Shown: positions 45,462-56,866 of the stretch, one piece after another
How positions within the stretch are numbered: position 1 is the stretch's first letter
Layout: every line of letters begins with the position of its first letter
DNA from: Buchnera aphidicola (Protaphis terricola)
GTDB lineage: Bacteria > Pseudomonadota > Gammaproteobacteria > Enterobacterales > Enterobacteriaceae
Assembly: GCF_964059145.1 (NCBI RefSeq)
Contig: NZ_OZ060405.1
Span: forward strand, 434,001-498,000
Direction of reading: 5' to 3'
Length of the DNA: 64,000 nucleotides
The notes under the pieces: model-generated
The model's input: only the letters and a program-made list of their open reading frames with translations
The model's database searches: none
What the model was told of the DNA's origin: nothing
Made by a program: the position numbers and the translations under genes

Positions 45462-45905
45462 ATGAAAAATATATTTTATATGGAACGAGCAATAAAACTT
45501 AGTAAATTAGGGGAATTTACAACAACACCCAATCCTAATGTAGGATGTGTTATTGTTAATCAAAATAATATTGTTGGAGAAGGATGGCATAAAAAATATG
45601 GATCTAACCATGCTGAAATAAATGCATTAGAAATGGCAGGAAGCAAATCAAAAGGAGCAACTGCATATATTACATTAGAACCATGTAATCATTTTGGGAA
45701 AACTCCTCCATGCTGTGATGCATTAATAAAATCTGGAATTATTCATGTTGTAATATCAAATCTAGATCCTAATCCACATATATCTGGAAAAGGAGTTGAA
45801 CAACTTAGAAAAAATGGTATTTCTGTAGAAATAGGTTTATTATCAAAAAAATCTAAACAATATAATCGAGGTTTTTTTAAACGTATGAAAACTGGTATAC
45901 CATGA
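45462..45905 (+). CDS. ribD1: Diaminohydroxyphosphoribosylaminopyrimidine deaminase (RibD N-terminal domain)
   Basis: Zinc deaminase step of riboflavin synthesis. It has 147 residues, covering only the N-terminal half of the two-domain E. coli RibD. The zinc motifs HAEINAL and EPCNHFGKTPPC are intact, as is TTPNPNVGCVIV. It ends in TGA 45903-45905 exactly at the domain border, and the same frame then continues with conserved reductase residues. A two-piece ribD is known in Buchnera. Confidence 0.93.
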   Translation: MKNIFYMERAIKLSKLGEFTTTPNPNVGCVIVNQNNIVGEGWHKKYGSNHAEINALEMAGSKSKGATAYITLEPCNHFGKTPPCCDALIKSGIIHVVISNLDPNPHISGKGVEQLRKNGISVEIGLLSKKSKQYNRGFFKRMKTGIP

Positions 45906-45923
45906 ATACAATTAAAATTAGCT

Positions 45924-46562
45924 ATGTCAATAGATGGTAGAACAGCATTAAAAAATGGTGAAAGTAAATGGATCACTTCAAAAAAAGCTCGACAAGATGT
46001 ACAAATATTTCGAGCAAAAAGTTCTGGAATACTAAGTACTAGTAAAAGTATTTTAATTGATAATTCAAAATTAACTGTTCGTATAAATGAATTTAGTCAA
46101 AAAATATTATCTAAATTTCCAAAAAAAGATTTTAGACATCCCATAAGAATAATTATAGATAGTAAAAATAGAATAAAAAAAACACATCAAATAATGAATA
46201 CAAAAGAAAAAATTTTTTTACTTCGATTAAAACCAGATCAAGAAATTTGGCCAAAAAACATTAAACAAGTAATAATTGAACCATATAAAAATAATATTAA
46301 TATTATATCTATGTTTAAATTTTTAGGAGATATAGAAATGAATAATATATGGATAGAAGCTGGTAGTAATTTATCTGGAATATTACTAAAAATGAAATTA
46401 ATTGACGAGATTATTATATATATAGCACCTAAAATATTAGGACATGAAGCAAAACCATTATTTAAATTTCAAAATAATAATAAATTAATCGAATGCATTC
46501 AATATAAATTTTTAGATTTCAAAAAAATAGGAAAAGATATAAGATTAAAATTATCAACTTAA
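45924..46562 (+). CDS. ribD2: 5-amino-6-(5-phosphoribosylamino)uracil reductase (RibD C-terminal domain)
   Basis: NADPH-dependent reductase step of riboflavin synthesis. It is in the same frame as the deaminase, separated only by TGA and six codons reading IQLKLA. Starting at ATG 45924 gives 212 residues ([19 protein letters not shown]). IQLKL corresponds to the first beta strand of the reductase in intact RibD, so a true start upstream (ATA 45906) or readthrough of the UGA is possible. [32 protein letters not shown] near the end is typical. Confidence 0.88.
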   Translation: MSIDGRTALKNGESKWITSKKARQDVQIFRAKSSGILSTSKSILIDNSKLTVRINEFSQKILSKFPKKDFRHPIRIIIDSKNRIKKTHQIMNTKEKIFLLRLKPDQEIWPKNIKQVIIEPYKNNINIISMFKFLGDIEMNNIWIEAGSNLSGILLKMKLIDEIIIYIAPKILGHEAKPLFKFQNNNKLIECIQYKFLDFKKIGKDIRLKLST

Positions 46563-46592
46563 AAATATAAATAACTAGAGAAAACTTTAAAT

Positions 46593-47009
46593 ATGATAAA
46601 TCCAAATTTTCGAAGAAAAGCTCGTATTTGCGCATTACAAATGCTATATTGCTGGGAAATTTCAAAAGATAATATAAAAGATAATATAATTCAATTTTTA
46701 AAAGAAAAAAATAAAAGAAATATTGATTTAGAATATTTTTATGATTTAATTACTGAAATTCCCTATCATTGTAATAATATAGATAAATTAATGGAACCAT
46801 ATTTATCCCGTTCACTTAAAGAATTAGGTCAAGTAGAAAAAGCTATTCTTAGAATTTCATTTTATGAATTACATAAAAGAAAAGATATACCTTATAAAGT
46901 ATCTATTAATGAAGGTATTGAATTAGCTAAATTATTTGGATCAGAAGATAGCCATAAATTTATTAATGGAGTGTTAGATAAAGCTGCATGTAAAATAATA
47001 CATAAATAA
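46593..47009 (+). CDS. nusB: Transcription antitermination protein NusB
   Basis: Binds boxA RNA with NusE (S10) in rRNA antitermination. It has 138 residues (E. coli 139). The N-terminal arginine-rich helix [18 protein letters not shown] and the C-terminal [48 protein letters not shown] are well conserved. It is the last plus-strand gene of the rib cluster and convergent with dxs 12 nt away. Confidence 0.96.
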   Translation: MINPNFRRKARICALQMLYCWEISKDNIKDNIIQFLKEKNKRNIDLEYFYDLITEIPYHCNNIDKLMEPYLSRSLKELGQVEKAILRISFYELHKRKDIPYKVSINEGIELAKLFGSEDSHKFINGVLDKAACKIIHK

Positions 47010-47021
47010 TACATTTAAATA

Positions 47022-48782
47022 CTAAATATCTGAAATCCAAGAAAAAATTTTTTTTTTGATCCCAACTGCATCTAATTCATATTCATGTTTAATTTCTTGC
47101 TGATTACCTTGAAAAATAAATTCATCTGGTAATCCGATATTTAATACTGGGATTAAAATTTTTTTTAACATAATAAACTCATTTATAAAACTACCTGCTC
47201 CACCTGAAATTATTCCTTCTTCAATAGTTACTAAAAATTTACATTCAGTAGATAACTTTAAAATAATATTTGTATCTAAGGGTTTAACAAATCGCATATC
47301 AACTAATGTAGCATTTAACTCATTTGCTGCTAATAAAGCATCTTCTAATAAAGTTCCAAAATTTAAAATAGCTATTTTAGAACCTATTCTTTTTGTAACA
47401 GATTTACCTAAAGGAAGTATATGCATCGGCATAAGAGGAGTGCCAGTTCCTATTCCCTTAGGATATCTAACGACAGATGGACCTTTGTTATTCATATAAC
47501 CAGTATATAACATTTGCCTACATTCATCTTCATTACTTGGAGTCATAATAATAATTCCAGGAATACATCTTAAATAAGATAAATCAAAAAGACCTTGATG
47601 TGTAGGTCCATCATGACCAACTATTCCACCTCTATCAATAGCAAATAATACTGGTAACTTTTGAAGTGCAACATCATGTATAATTTGATCATATGCACGC
47701 TGTAAAAAAGTAGAATAAATTGAAACAACTGGTTTATATCCAGCGACAGCTAAACCTGCTGCAAAAGTTACTGCATGTTGTTCAGAAATAGCAACGTCAA
47801 AATATCGATTAGGAAATAAACGAGAAAAATTTAACATACCTGAACCTTCACACATAGCAGGTGTAATAGCTATTAACTTTTCATCAATTTTTGCCATTTC
47901 GCAAAGCCAAGATCCAAATACTTCTGAATAAGTTAAAATCTTAGTAGAAGATGTAAAGTTATATTTTGAAAATGAATGCCATTTAATAGGATTAAATTCT
48001 GCAGGAAAATATCCTTTACCTTTTTTTGTAATTAAATGTAGTAAGCAAGTGCTTTTTTTATTTTTTATATTTTTTAAAATCTGAATTAAATTAATAACAT
48101 TATGCCCATCAAATGGTCCAAAATATTTTAAAGATAAATTCTCAAAAAATGAATTTTTTAAAATATTTTTATATTTAAAATTTCTTAATATTTTTAAGTG
48201 TTTATTTAAACCACCTGTATTTTTTGAAATTGACATTCCGTTATCATTTAAAATAATTAATAAGTCAGATTGAACTTCTCCTGAATGATTTATAGCTTCA
48301 AATGCCATTCCAGCAGTAATTGCTCCATCACCTACCACACAAACAGTTTTTCTATTTTTTCCTTCTTTTTGAGCTGCTATTGATAAGCCAAGACCTGCAC
48401 TGATTGAAGTAGAAGAATGACCTACACCAAATATATCATATTTACTTTCTTCTCGAAATGGAAATGGATGTAATCCATTTTTTTTTCTAATAGTAATTAT
48501 TTTTTCAGATCTTCCAGTTAATATTTTATGTGGATAAGACTGATGCCCTACATCCCATAATAAATTATCAAATGGAGTATCATAAACATAATGCAAGGCT
48601 ACTGTTATTTCAATCACACCTAATCCAGATGCACAATGTCCTTCAGTAAAAAAAATTATATCTAATAAATACTTTCTTAATTCTATACATAATTGTGGTA
48701 ATTGTGAAATATCTAAACATCGTAATTTTTTTACTGAATTAGCCAAGGATAAAATTGGATATTTTTTAATATCAAAATTCAT
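47022..48782 (-). CDS. dxs: 1-deoxy-D-xylulose-5-phosphate synthase
   Basis: First step of the MEP isoprenoid route, condensing pyruvate and glyceraldehyde 3-phosphate with thiamine diphosphate. It has 586 residues (E. coli 620), shortened mainly in the central linker. The ThDP motif [13 protein letters not shown](I)[18 protein letters not shown] and the C-terminal [21 protein letters not shown] and VTIEEG blocks are present. It depends on thiamine diphosphate, made by ThiL, and lies just after ispA as a pair. Confidence 0.96.
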   Translation of the reverse strand: MNFDIKKYPILSLANSVKKLRCLDISQLPQLCIELRKYLLDIIFFTEGHCASGLGVIEITVALHYVYDTPFDNLLWDVGHQSYPHKILTGRSEKIITIRKKNGLHPFPFREESKYDIFGVGHSSTSISAGLGLSIAAQKEGKNRKTVCVVGDGAITAGMAFEAINHSGEVQSDLLIILNDNGMSISKNTGGLNKHLKILRNFKYKNILKNSFFENLSLKYFGPFDGHNVINLIQILKNIKNKKSTCLLHLITKKGKGYFPAEFNPIKWHSFSKYNFTSSTKILTYSEVFGSWLCEMAKIDEKLIAITPAMCEGSGMLNFSRLFPNRYFDVAISEQHAVTFAAGLAVAGYKPVVSIYSTFLQRAYDQIIHDVALQKLPVLFAIDRGGIVGHDGPTHQGLFDLSYLRCIPGIIIMTPSNEDECRQMLYTGYMNNKGPSVVRYPKGIGTGTPLMPMHILPLGKSVTKRIGSKIAILNFGTLLEDALLAANELNATLVDMRFVKPLDTNIILKLSTECKFLVTIEEGIISGGAGSFINEFIMLKKILIPVLNIGLPDEFIFQGNQQEIKHEYELDAVGIKKKIFSWISDI

Positions 48783-48795
48783 TAGAAACTCATGA

Positions 48796-49692
48796 TTAAA
48801 TTGACATAGAAGATTTAATGATTAAATTAGTTAAAAACTCTAATTTATTAATAACAAAACATTTTTTTTCTAAAATTTTTAAAATAGATAATGCTTTTTT
48901 ATATAAAGTTTGTATTTTTTTTTGAGACTCCTTAATTCCAATTAAACTAGGATGAATATTTTGTATTTTGCTATTTTTATTTTTTAATTTTTTAATATCA
49001 TTTTTAAAATCGAAAATATCATCTTGAATTTGAAAAGCTAAACCAATAAAAATAGAAAAACGATCTAATAATAATTGAATTTTTTTAGAAAAAATAGGAG
49101 AAGATAAATATGATAACCGAACAGAAGATCTAATTAAAAATGCAGTTTTATATAAATTAATTTTTTCTAATTCAGATATATCTAACGAATTTTTATTATT
49201 TTTTTTTAAATCTAATGTTTGACCAAGACACATTCCAGATGATCCAATAGCATTAGATAATTCAGAAATAAGTTTTAAACGTGTTTTATTAGATACACCT
49301 GGCATATTATAGGTAGATAAAATATTAAAGGCTAAACTTTGTAATGCATCACCAGCAAGAATAGCAAAACTTTCTCCATATTTTATATGACAAGAAAAAC
49401 GACCTCTACGATAATTATCATTATCAATAGATGGTAAATCATCATGAATTAAAGAATAAGCATGTATTAACTCAACACTTATAGAAATTGCATCAAGTGT
49501 AATAATATTAGTTTTGAATATTTCTCCAATAGTATAAATTAAATATGAACGTAACCTTTTTCCTCCTACTAAAGTTGCATATTTCATTGCTTTTATTAAA
49601 ATTGAATGCTGAAAAGGTAAATTATTTAAAGTATCATATAATTTTTTATTAATACGATTTTGATAACTATTATAAAAATTTAAAAAATTCAC
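48796..49692 (-). CDS. ispA: Farnesyl diphosphate synthase (geranyltranstransferase)
   Basis: Chain elongation of isoprenoid diphosphates, feeding quinone tails and the heme O side chain made by CyoE. It has 298 residues (E. coli 299). The start codon is GTG 49692, with an AGG ribosome site 9 nt upstream. The aspartate-rich motifs are [12 protein letters not shown] (first) and [10 protein letters not shown] (second). GGKRLRSYL and [17 protein letters not shown] are intact. It precedes dxs by 13 nt, as in E. coli. Confidence 0.96.
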   Translation of the reverse strand: MNFLNFYNSYQNRINKKLYDTLNNLPFQHSILIKAMKYATLVGGKRLRSYLIYTIGEIFKTNIITLDAISISVELIHAYSLIHDDLPSIDNDNYRRGRFSCHIKYGESFAILAGDALQSLAFNILSTYNMPGVSNKTRLKLISELSNAIGSSGMCLGQTLDLKKNNKNSLDISELEKINLYKTAFLIRSSVRLSYLSSPIFSKKIQLLLDRFSIFIGLAFQIQDDIFDFKNDIKKLKNKNSKIQNIHPSLIGIKESQKKIQTLYKKALSILKILEKKCFVINKLEFLTNLIIKSSMSI

Positions 49693-49755
49693 ATTTATAT
49701 GCCTAAAAACAAAAAAATTATTAATATAAATTTTTTTAATTATACTATAAAAATA

Positions 49756-50931
49756 TTATTTTTTACAAAAATAATTAAATATAAACCATAAAAAAATTAA
49801 ACATAATTCAAAAATAAAAATATATAAAATATCTAAGAAAGTACATAACCAACCATTTATAATACCTCCTAAAGATATTCCTAAATATTGACTTGTAGAA
49901 TAAATACTCATAATACTACCTTTATAACTATTAGTAGATATTTCTTTGCTTAAATAAGAAGGTAAAATTACTTCTAATATATTAAAAGCAATAAAAAATA
50001 TTTGTAAAGATAATATTAAATAAAATAAATTTTTATTCAAAAATAATAAAATTAAAGAGGATAAAAAAATAAATAAAATACATATTTCAATAATATTTTT
50101 AAAATATGAAGAAAATTTAATATAAAATAATATAAAATATAAAACAAAAAAAGAAAATATTATTGTAATTAAGTAAATAATCCAATGATAATTAATCATT
50201 AAACCATTAATTTCTAATTCGTGAGGTATAATTAAAAAATGCATTGTTAATAAAAAATGCAAACAAAATATACTAAAATAAAACCTACAAAATTTCATAT
50301 TTAAAAAATATATAATATTTTTAAAACAAAAAAATTGTATTTTTTTTTGACATCGATTAATTTTAGATTTTGGAATAATAAAAAAAATAATTAATATACA
50401 AATCACTGAAAATATACTAGAAAACCAAAAAATAAAAGAAAAACTAAACTTCTTAATAATAAAAGCACCAAAAACAATTGAGATTAAAAAAGAAAAAGCA
50501 AAACTTGCACCAATAGCAGAAATAGATTTAGTACGATTTTCTTTTCTTACAAAATCAGATAATAAAGCCATAGAAACACCAGAAATAGCTCCAGAACCTT
50601 GAACTCCTCTTCCAATAATCAATCCCCAAATAGAATTAGAATTTGCAGCTATTATACTGCCGATGAAAAAAATAAAAAGACCAAATATAATGATTTGTTT
50701 TCGATTAAATTTATCAGATAAAATTCCAAATGGAATTTGAAATATCATTTGAGTAATAGCATATATACTTGCAGATAATCCAACTAAAAATTTATTTCCA
50801 TAATTTAAATTTAATCCATATTTACTTAATATTGGAAGAATAGAAAAAACACCTAACATACGTAATAAAAAAACAATACATAAACCTAGTGTTACTTGTA
50901 ATTCTAAAAAATTCATTTTATAATTTTTCAT
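49756..50931 (-). CDS. yajR: Major facilitator superfamily transporter YajR, without C-terminal domain
   Basis: A 391-residue protein from ATG 50931 (an in-frame TTG at 50937 is less likely). About twelve hydrophobic helices are visible. The MFS motif A region GILSDKFNRKQIIIFGLF and the YajR-type GLIIGRGVQGSGAISGVSMALLSDFVRKENRTKS block are conserved. E. coli YajR is about 454 residues with a soluble ferredoxin-like C-terminal domain; this protein ends after the last helix. The second half is much less conserved than the first. Substrate unknown. Confidence 0.88.
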   Translation of the reverse strand: MKNYKMNFLELQVTLGLCIVFLLRMLGVFSILPILSKYGLNLNYGNKFLVGLSASIYAITQMIFQIPFGILSDKFNRKQIIIFGLFIFFIGSIIAANSNSIWGLIIGRGVQGSGAISGVSMALLSDFVRKENRTKSISAIGASFAFSFLISIVFGAFIIKKFSFSFIFWFSSIFSVICILIIFFIIPKSKINRCQKKIQFFCFKNIIYFLNMKFCRFYFSIFCLHFLLTMHFLIIPHELEINGLMINYHWIIYLITIIFSFFVLYFILFYIKFSSYFKNIIEICILFIFLSSLILLFLNKNLFYLILSLQIFFIAFNILEVILPSYLSKEISTNSYKGSIMSIYSTSQYLGISLGGIINGWLCTFLDILYIFIFELCLIFLWFIFNYFCKK

Positions 50932-50971
50932 ATTCAACTCAATACTTTATAAGATTTATTTATTAAAAGTT

Positions 50972-51319
50972 ATGTTATTAATAAAAAGTAATAAGAAATA
51001 TATAAATTATCAAGAAATAAAAAAAGATTCAGAAGGATATTTAAATAACTATAAAGATTGGAATATCCAATTAGCAAAAGAAATTGCATTAAAAGAAAAA
51101 ATTCAATTAACAAATAAACACTGGAAAATTGTATTTTTTATAAGGAAATTTTATTTAAAATACAATATTACACCTTCAATGCGACTATTAATTAAAGGTT
51201 TTGAAAAAGAAACAAATAAAAAAATTTGTAGTATTGATTTATTTATACTATTTCCTAAAGGTCCAGCAAAACAAGCTAGTAAAATAGCCGGAATACCGAA
51301 ACCTTCAAAATGTTTATAA
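50972..51319 (+). CDS. tusE: Sulfur relay protein TusE
   Basis: Receives persulfide from the TusBCD complex and hands it to MnmA for 2-thiouridine in tRNA. It has 115 residues (E. coli 109). DSEGYLNNYKDWN, HWKIVFFIRKFYLKYNITPSMRLLIK and the C-terminal LFPKGPAKQASKIAGIPKPSKCL are diagnostic; the acceptor cysteine is the penultimate residue. It is divergent from yajR and convergent with cyoE only 5 nt away. Confidence 0.95.
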   Translation: MLLIKSNKKYINYQEIKKDSEGYLNNYKDWNIQLAKEIALKEKIQLTNKHWKIVFFIRKFYLKYNITPSMRLLIKGFEKETNKKICSIDLFILFPKGPAKQASKIAGIPKPSKCL

Positions 51320-51324
51320 AAATA

Positions 51325-52179
51325 TTAAAATTTAGAGTTAATGCAAATAAAAATATTAAATAATACAATTATTAAGATAGAAAAATAAAAAATTTTTTTA
51401 GAAAATTTATAGTAGTTATTTGATTTTATATTTAAATATGATAAATATAGCCAATAAAAATTAAAAATAGAAATAAAAAAAATAAAAATATAATTAAAAT
51501 TTATAAACAACATTAAAAAAAAACTAAAAAATATATAAAGTATTATATAATAAAAAATATGTTTTTTTGTTTTTTTTACTCCTTTTAATATAGGAAATAA
51601 AGGTAAATTCGCATTTTTATAATCTTCTAAATACATAAGAGAAATAGCATAAAAATGAGACATTTGCCAAAACACTAAAATAATAAATAATAAAAAACAA
51701 ACTATATCAATAGTATTATGAATTGCAGTATAACCAATTAAAGATGGAAGAGATCCAGAAAAACTTCCGAAAAATGTAGAATATATAGATTTTCTTTTTA
51801 AAAAAATTGTATAAAGACAAACATAGATAATAAATCCAATTATTGATAATAACATAGATAAAAAATTTACTAATATACCTAAAATAAAAATTCCTACAAT
51901 TCCTAAAAAAAAACCTAAAATGTATACATATATAGGTTTAATTAACTTTTTTACTAATACTCTATTTCTTGTTCTACACATCCTTGCATCTATTTCTCTA
52001 TCAATTAAATTATTAAAAATACAGCTAGATGCAATAACTAAAGAAGTCCCTAAAATAGTATATAAAAATAAAAAGAAATTAAAAAAATCACCTAAAAAAC
52101 AAAAAAAACCACCGATTAATAAAATAATATTTCCAATAATAATACGAGGTTTAATAATTTCTAAATAATATTTAAACAT
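51325..52179 (-). CDS. cyoE: Protoheme IX farnesyltransferase (heme O synthase)
   Basis: Adds a farnesyl group to heme B to give heme O for the CyoB active site. It has 284 residues (E. coli 296) and is almost entirely membrane helices. The UbiA prenyltransferase motif NNLIDREIDARMCRTRNRVLV carries the metal-binding aspartates; the second acidic loop is LEDYKNANLPLFPILKG. It is last in the cyoABCDE run. Confidence 0.96.
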   Translation of the reverse strand: MFKYYLEIIKPRIIIGNIILLIGGFFCFLGDFFNFFLFLYTILGTSLVIASSCIFNNLIDREIDARMCRTRNRVLVKKLIKPIYVYILGFFLGIVGIFILGILVNFLSMLLSIIGFIIYVCLYTIFLKRKSIYSTFFGSFSGSLPSLIGYTAIHNTIDIVCFLLFIILVFWQMSHFYAISLMYLEDYKNANLPLFPILKGVKKTKKHIFYYIILYIFFSFFLMLFINFNYIFIFFISIFNFYWLYLSYLNIKSNNYYKFSKKIFYFSILIIVLFNIFICINSKF

Positions 52180-52191
52180 ATAAAATAACTT

Positions 52192-52521
52192 TTATTTTAT
52201 TAAAACATGATGATTTAAATTAAACATAATCCATATCGAACCAAAAACAACAATAAAAATAATAACTAAAACAAAAAGTAAAGATATCAAGTACCAAAAA
52301 TTTTTTTTAATATTATTTAAATGTAAAAAACAAATGAAATGTACAATAATCTGAAAAATAGCACAAAATATAATTGTAAAACGATGAATAAAATAAGAAA
52401 AATATCCATTTTTAGTAATTATAAATGGAATTATAGTCAATAATATAGATAAAAAAAAACCACATACATAATATTTTACTTTTTTATTTAAATTACATTT
52501 CAACTTAAAATATTTATGCAT
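52192..52521 (-). CDS. cyoD: Cytochrome bo3 ubiquinol oxidase subunit IV
   Basis: Small membrane subunit that helps assemble the oxidase. I start at ATG 52521 (109 residues, E. coli 109) because the stop of cyoC overlaps it by one base (TAATG); a longer in-frame start would sit inside cyoC. Three membrane helices are visible, with VGFIL-like CGFFLSILLTIIPF, HFICFLHLN and GSIWIMFNLNHHVL at the end. Confidence 0.94.
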   Translation of the reverse strand: MHKYFKLKCNLNKKVKYYVCGFFLSILLTIIPFIITKNGYFSYFIHRFTIIFCAIFQIIVHFICFLHLNNIKKNFWYLISLLFVLVIIFIVVFGSIWIMFNLNHHVLIK

Positions 52522-53135
52522 TAAATTACTCCGTTTAAATAAATAAAAGTAAAAATACAAACCCATATAATATCTAAAAAATGCCAAAATAAACTAAAAC
52601 ATAATAATCGAGTTTGAATAGTCTTTGTTAAACCTAATTTAAAAATTTGGCAAATAATTGAAAATATTAAAATCAAACCAAAAAAAATATGTAAACCATG
52701 AGTTCCAATAATTGTAAAAAAAATAGAAAAAAAAGCATGTTTATTAGGAAGATAATTTTCTATAAATAAATTATGAAATTCATTAATTTCTATAATGATA
52801 AATATTACACCTAAAAAAAAAGTTAATATAGAATAAAAATATATCATTTTAATATTTTTTTTATATTGTTCTACAGTTAACATAGAACATGTCAATGAAC
52901 TTAATAGTAAAATAAATGTTTCAAAAAAAACAGATGATAAATTAAAAATTTTATGATTAATAAAATTAATTGGTAAATTATTAAAAATAACTGTATATAC
53001 AGCAAACAAAATAGCAAAAATAATACAATCACTCATTAAATATATCCACAAACCAAATAATTTATTATTTTGTATATTTTCACTGTGGTTTTTAAAAGAA
53101 GAATCTAATATGTTGTTTTTTAGTTTAATTATCAT
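52521..53135 (-). CDS. cyoC: Cytochrome bo3 ubiquinol oxidase subunit III
   Basis: Five-helix integral subunit of the quinol oxidase. It has 204 residues, E. coli length. [49 protein letters not shown] and [19 protein letters not shown] are conserved. The start overlaps the cyoB stop (ATGA) and the stop overlaps the cyoD start, so the operon is translationally coupled. Confidence 0.96.
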   Translation of the reverse strand: MIIKLKNNILDSSFKNHSENIQNNKLFGLWIYLMSDCIIFAILFAVYTVIFNNLPINFINHKIFNLSSVFFETFILLLSSLTCSMLTVEQYKKNIKMIYFYSILTFFLGVIFIIIEINEFHNLFIENYLPNKHAFFSIFFTIIGTHGLHIFFGLILIFSIICQIFKLGLTKTIQTRLLCFSLFWHFLDIIWVCIFTFIYLNGVI

Positions 53136-55111
53136 TTTAAACCTTCTTGTTTAATATTTAAAAAATGTTTATCCTCAATTATCTTAATTTCTTTTTTAGA
53201 AATAATATAATCATAATTTTCATTAAAACTTTTAATAAAAAGACTAATAATAATCATTAATATAGATAATATACATAACCAAACAATATACCATACTGCA
53301 GAAAAACCAAATACTAAAGATAATAAACCAATAAAAAATCCTAACCCTGTATTTTTTGGCATATGAATATCATTATAACTAATATTTTTTATATATTTTT
53401 TTTGTTTTTTCGTTTCCCAAAAATCATCTTTATTTTTAATATGAGGTATAATAGCAAAATTATAAAAAGGAGCAGGAGAAGAAACAGACCATTCTAAAGT
53501 CCTTCCATCCCATGGATCACCAGTTGTATCTAAATTGTTATGACGATTTTTTATTGAAACATAAAATTGAATTATTTGGCATATAATTCCTATACCAATA
53601 CAAATAGCACCAATAGCAGCAATAGATAATAAAAAATGAAACTCTATATCAATATTCTGACTTAAACGACGAGTCATTCCCATAAAACCTAAAAAATATA
53701 AAGGTATAAAAGCAGTAAAAAAACCTACAATCCAAAACCAAAAAGCACGTTTACCCCAAGTTTCATTTAAAATGAAACCAAATAATTTTGGAAACCAATA
53801 ATTAATTCCTGCAAAACAACCAAAAACAACACCACCAATTATTACATTATGAAAATGAGCAACTAAAAATAAACTATTATGTAAAATAAAATCAGCTGGT
53901 GGTATAGATAATAATACACCAGTCATTCCACCAATAGAAAAAGTTAATAAAAATCCAATAGTCCATAGTATTGAAGAATGAAAATGAATACGACCTTGAT
54001 ACATAGTAAATAACCAATTAAAAATTTTTACTCCAGTAGGAATAGCTATAATCATGGTAGTAATTCCAAAAAAGGAATTAACATTTGCTCCTGCACCCAT
54101 AGTAAAAAAATGATGTAACCAAACAATAAAAGATAAAATAGTAATAGCTAGTGTTGCCCATATTAATGAAGTATATCCAAATAAACGCTTTTTTGAAAAA
54201 GTAGCTACTATTTCAGAAAAAATACCAAATACTGGAAGTATTAAAATATATACTTCTGGATGCCCCCATATCCATATTAAATTAATATACATCATGGCAT
54301 TTCCACCAAGATCGTTAGTAAAAAAATGAAAATTAAAATAACGATCTAATGTTAATAAAAAAATAGTAATAGTTAATACAGGAAATGAAATGACAATTAA
54401 TATATTCGCACATAAAGATGCCCATGTGAATACAGGCATCTTAAATAAATTCATACCAGGAGCTCGCATTTTTAAAATAGTTACTAGAAAATTGATACCT
54501 GTTAAAGTAGTTCCAACTCCAGAAATTTGAAGGCTCCAAATCCAATAATCTACTCCTACGCCAGGGCTATATTTTATTTCGGATAAAGGCGGATAAGCTA
54601 ACCATCCAGTTTGAGCAAATTCTCCTACCCCTAAAGAAATTGTCAATAGTACTACACTACTAACATTTAACCAAAAACTTAAACTATTTAGAAAAGGAAA
54701 AGCTACATCTCGTGCACCAATTTGCAATGGAATTACTAAATTCATTAATCCAATTACAAGAGGCATAGCGACAAAAAAAATCATAATTACACCATGCGCT
54801 GTAAATATTTGATCATAATGATGAGCTGGTAAAAATCCTTGATTTCCAGATGAAGCAAAGACTTGTTGAGCACGCATTAATAAAGCATCAGCGAAACCTC
54901 TAAATAACATAATAAAAGCTAATATTCCATACATAATAGCTATTTTTTTGTGATCTACAGTAGTAAACCATTCTGACCATAAATATTTCCATTTTTTATA
55001 ATAAGTGATACCTGAAATTAAAAATAACCCGATTAATATAATAAAAAAATATGTAATCATTATAATAGGTTCATTATAAGGTATAGCGCTTAATGTTAAC
55101 TTGCCAAACAT
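53132..55111 (-). CDS. cyoB: Cytochrome bo3 ubiquinol oxidase subunit I
   Basis: Catalytic subunit with low-spin heme, heme O3 and CuB, reducing oxygen and pumping protons. It has 659 residues (E. coli 663). The low-spin heme ligand lies in [11 protein letters not shown]; CuB and cross-linked tyrosine in [13 protein letters not shown]; the His pair in [10 protein letters not shown]; heme ligands in [13 protein letters not shown]. The proton-channel region [16 protein letters not shown] is intact. It is the least AT-driven protein of the region, reflecting strong constraint. Confidence 0.97.
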   Translation of the reverse strand: MFGKLTLSAIPYNEPIIMITYFFIILIGLFLISGITYYKKWKYLWSEWFTTVDHKKIAIMYGILAFIMLFRGFADALLMRAQQVFASSGNQGFLPAHHYDQIFTAHGVIMIFFVAMPLVIGLMNLVIPLQIGARDVAFPFLNSLSFWLNVSSVVLLTISLGVGEFAQTGWLAYPPLSEIKYSPGVGVDYWIWSLQISGVGTTLTGINFLVTILKMRAPGMNLFKMPVFTWASLCANILIVISFPVLTITIFLLTLDRYFNFHFFTNDLGGNAMMYINLIWIWGHPEVYILILPVFGIFSEIVATFSKKRLFGYTSLIWATLAITILSFIVWLHHFFTMGAGANVNSFFGITTMIIAIPTGVKIFNWLFTMYQGRIHFHSSILWTIGFLLTFSIGGMTGVLLSIPPADFILHNSLFLVAHFHNVIIGGVVFGCFAGINYWFPKLFGFILNETWGKRAFWFWIVGFFTAFIPLYFLGFMGMTRRLSQNIDIEFHFLLSIAAIGAICIGIGIICQIIQFYVSIKNRHNNLDTTGDPWDGRTLEWSVSSPAPFYNFAIIPHIKNKDDFWETKKQKKYIKNISYNDIHMPKNTGLGFFIGLLSLVFGFSAVWYIVWLCILSILMIIISLFIKSFNENYDYIISKKEIKIIEDKHFLNIKQEGLK

Positions 55112-55178
55112 TATCTTTATATCTCCAATAAATATTAAAGAATTATGATATAATATATTAAATATTTATTTAAAAAAA

Positions 55179-56018
55179 CTAATGTAATATTTTATTAAAA
55201 ATTTTTTCATTAACATCAGAAAAATATTCTACATAATGATTCTCATTAGGCAAAAATACTTTATTAAACATTGTAATTGTATTTATCTTCTTTGGTGATT
55301 TTTTTACTTTTTCAATCCAATCAATAAATATTTTTTTATTTCTTACTGATATAACAGTAAATTTCATATTAGAAAAACCTCTTCCACTATAATTAGAAGA
55401 TATTCCTTTATATTTTCCAATATCATTAGAAATTAAATTTAATTTTGTTATCATTCCAGGCATAGCATATACTTGACTACCAAGAGATGGAATAAAAAAA
55501 GAATTCATAACAGAATTTGAAGTAATATGGAATACTACTGGTCTATTTACAGGAAAAACAATTTCATTAATACTTGCTATTCGATAATCTGGATAAACAA
55601 ACAACCATCTCCAATCTAATGCAATAACATCAATTCTTATAGGTTTATATTTAGAAATGATTTTTTTTCTAGGATCTAATTGATGACAATAATTCCATGT
55701 TAAAAATGCTAAAAAAGAAATAATCAAAATAGGCACAAACCATACTATTATTTCAATAATTTTAGATTCTGACCAATTTGGCTTATAAATTTGTCCTATA
55801 TTAGAAGATCGATATTTAAATGAAAAATATATTGTCATAAAAATTACAGGAATAACAACAATTAACATCATAATAAAAGATATTAAAATCAAAGAAGATT
55901 CTTGTTTTGCAATAGCTCCATGAGAAGTTAAAAAAACACTATTACATCCGTTTAGCATAAAAGTAGTTATAACTAATAATAATATCTTAAAAAATTTATT
56001 AAAATTTATATATATCAT
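55179..56018 (-). CDS. cyoA: Cytochrome bo3 ubiquinol oxidase subunit II (lipoprotein)
   Basis: Membrane-anchored subunit with a periplasmic cupredoxin-like domain lacking copper ligands. It has 279 residues (E. coli 315). The signal peptide ends in the lipobox LNGC (Cys25), so it should need Lgt, whose gene here is frameshifted. Two membrane helices follow ([43 protein letters not shown]), then [18 protein letters not shown] and [17 protein letters not shown]. It is first in the operon, with GGAG 8 nt before the ATG. Confidence 0.96.
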   Translation of the reverse strand: MIYINFNKFFKILLLVITTFMLNGCNSVFLTSHGAIAKQESSLILISFIMMLIVVIPVIFMTIYFSFKYRSSNIGQIYKPNWSESKIIEIIVWFVPILIISFLAFLTWNYCHQLDPRKKIISKYKPIRIDVIALDWRWLFVYPDYRIASINEIVFPVNRPVVFHITSNSVMNSFFIPSLGSQVYAMPGMITKLNLISNDIGKYKGISSNYSGRGFSNMKFTVISVRNKKIFIDWIEKVKKSPKKINTITMFNKVFLPNENHYVEYFSDVNEKIFNKILH

Positions 56019-56285
56019 TTCAAAACTCCAATATTTTTTAAATTGTATTTATATATGCAGTTTATTTATATCAAAAAACTAATAATCTTGGAAATAATTG
56101 AATTATTTTTTAAAAATTGATAAAATTTAAAATGAAAATATGTATTTTTTTTATTTTATCTAATATTGATATAATAAAATTTAAAAATATTTTAAAAAAT
56201 TTAATTTTAATATAAATTAAATAAAAAATTTATATTATTTTTTGGATATGAAATGATAATTTTAATTAGGATGTAAATTAATTTT

Positions 56286-56600
56286 ATGTATTTAGAAAAA
56301 ATAAGAAAATATTTAATATCTCAAATAAATATTTTTTACATTAAAATATTAAATAATAGTAAATATCACAATTATAATAATAAAAATTTTATTACACATT
56401 TAAAAATAATTATTATTAGTGATGATTTTATTAATAAAACTACGATTAATAGACACCGCTTAATTTTTAAAAAATTAATTGAAATATGTAATAAACAAAT
56501 TTATTCAATTACATTATTCACTTATACTATATACGAATGGGAATATAAAAAACATAAAAAAATAAATTTTTTAAAATGCTTTAATAATCATAATACTTGA
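56286..56600 (+). CDS. bolA: BolA family protein
   Basis: It has 104 residues (E. coli 105). The class II KH-like fold motif is seen in [26 protein letters not shown], with the conserved RHR, and [12 protein letters not shown] near the C-terminus. BolA works with monothiol glutaredoxins in iron-sulfur handling and shapes cell morphology in E. coli; which role applies here is unclear. It is divergent from cyoA and upstream of tig, the E. coli order. Confidence 0.92.
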   Translation: MYLEKIRKYLISQINIFYIKILNNSKYHNYNNKNFITHLKIIIISDDFINKTTINRHRLIFKKLIEICNKQIYSITLFTYTIYEWEYKKHKKINFLKCFNNHNT

Positions 56601-56620
56601 TTATAAAAAGTATTGTTTTT
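56592..56620 (+). terminator. Hairpin overlapping the bolA stop
   Basis: AATACTT (56592-56598) pairs with AAGTATT (56608-56614), followed by GTTTTTT. The stem is only seven AT-rich pairs but the T-run makes a terminator plausible. A second inverted repeat (AAAACAATT / AATTGTTTT) follows just downstream. Confidence 0.45.
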
Positions 56621-56866
56621 TAATAAAACAATTTATTTTTTAAGACAATTGTTTTTGATAAAAAATTATCTAAATACCATAAATTAAATTTCTTACAATC
56701 TTTTAAATTATTCTAATAAAATATTAAAAAATTTTTAATCTTAAAAAAATTTAAAATATTTTGATCAATATAATTCATCTAAAAATTTTTATAAAAAATT
56801 AAAATATTTTTATATGAAATAGATATCTAAAAAATTAATCGATAATAATTAATTTAAGGTAATAAG

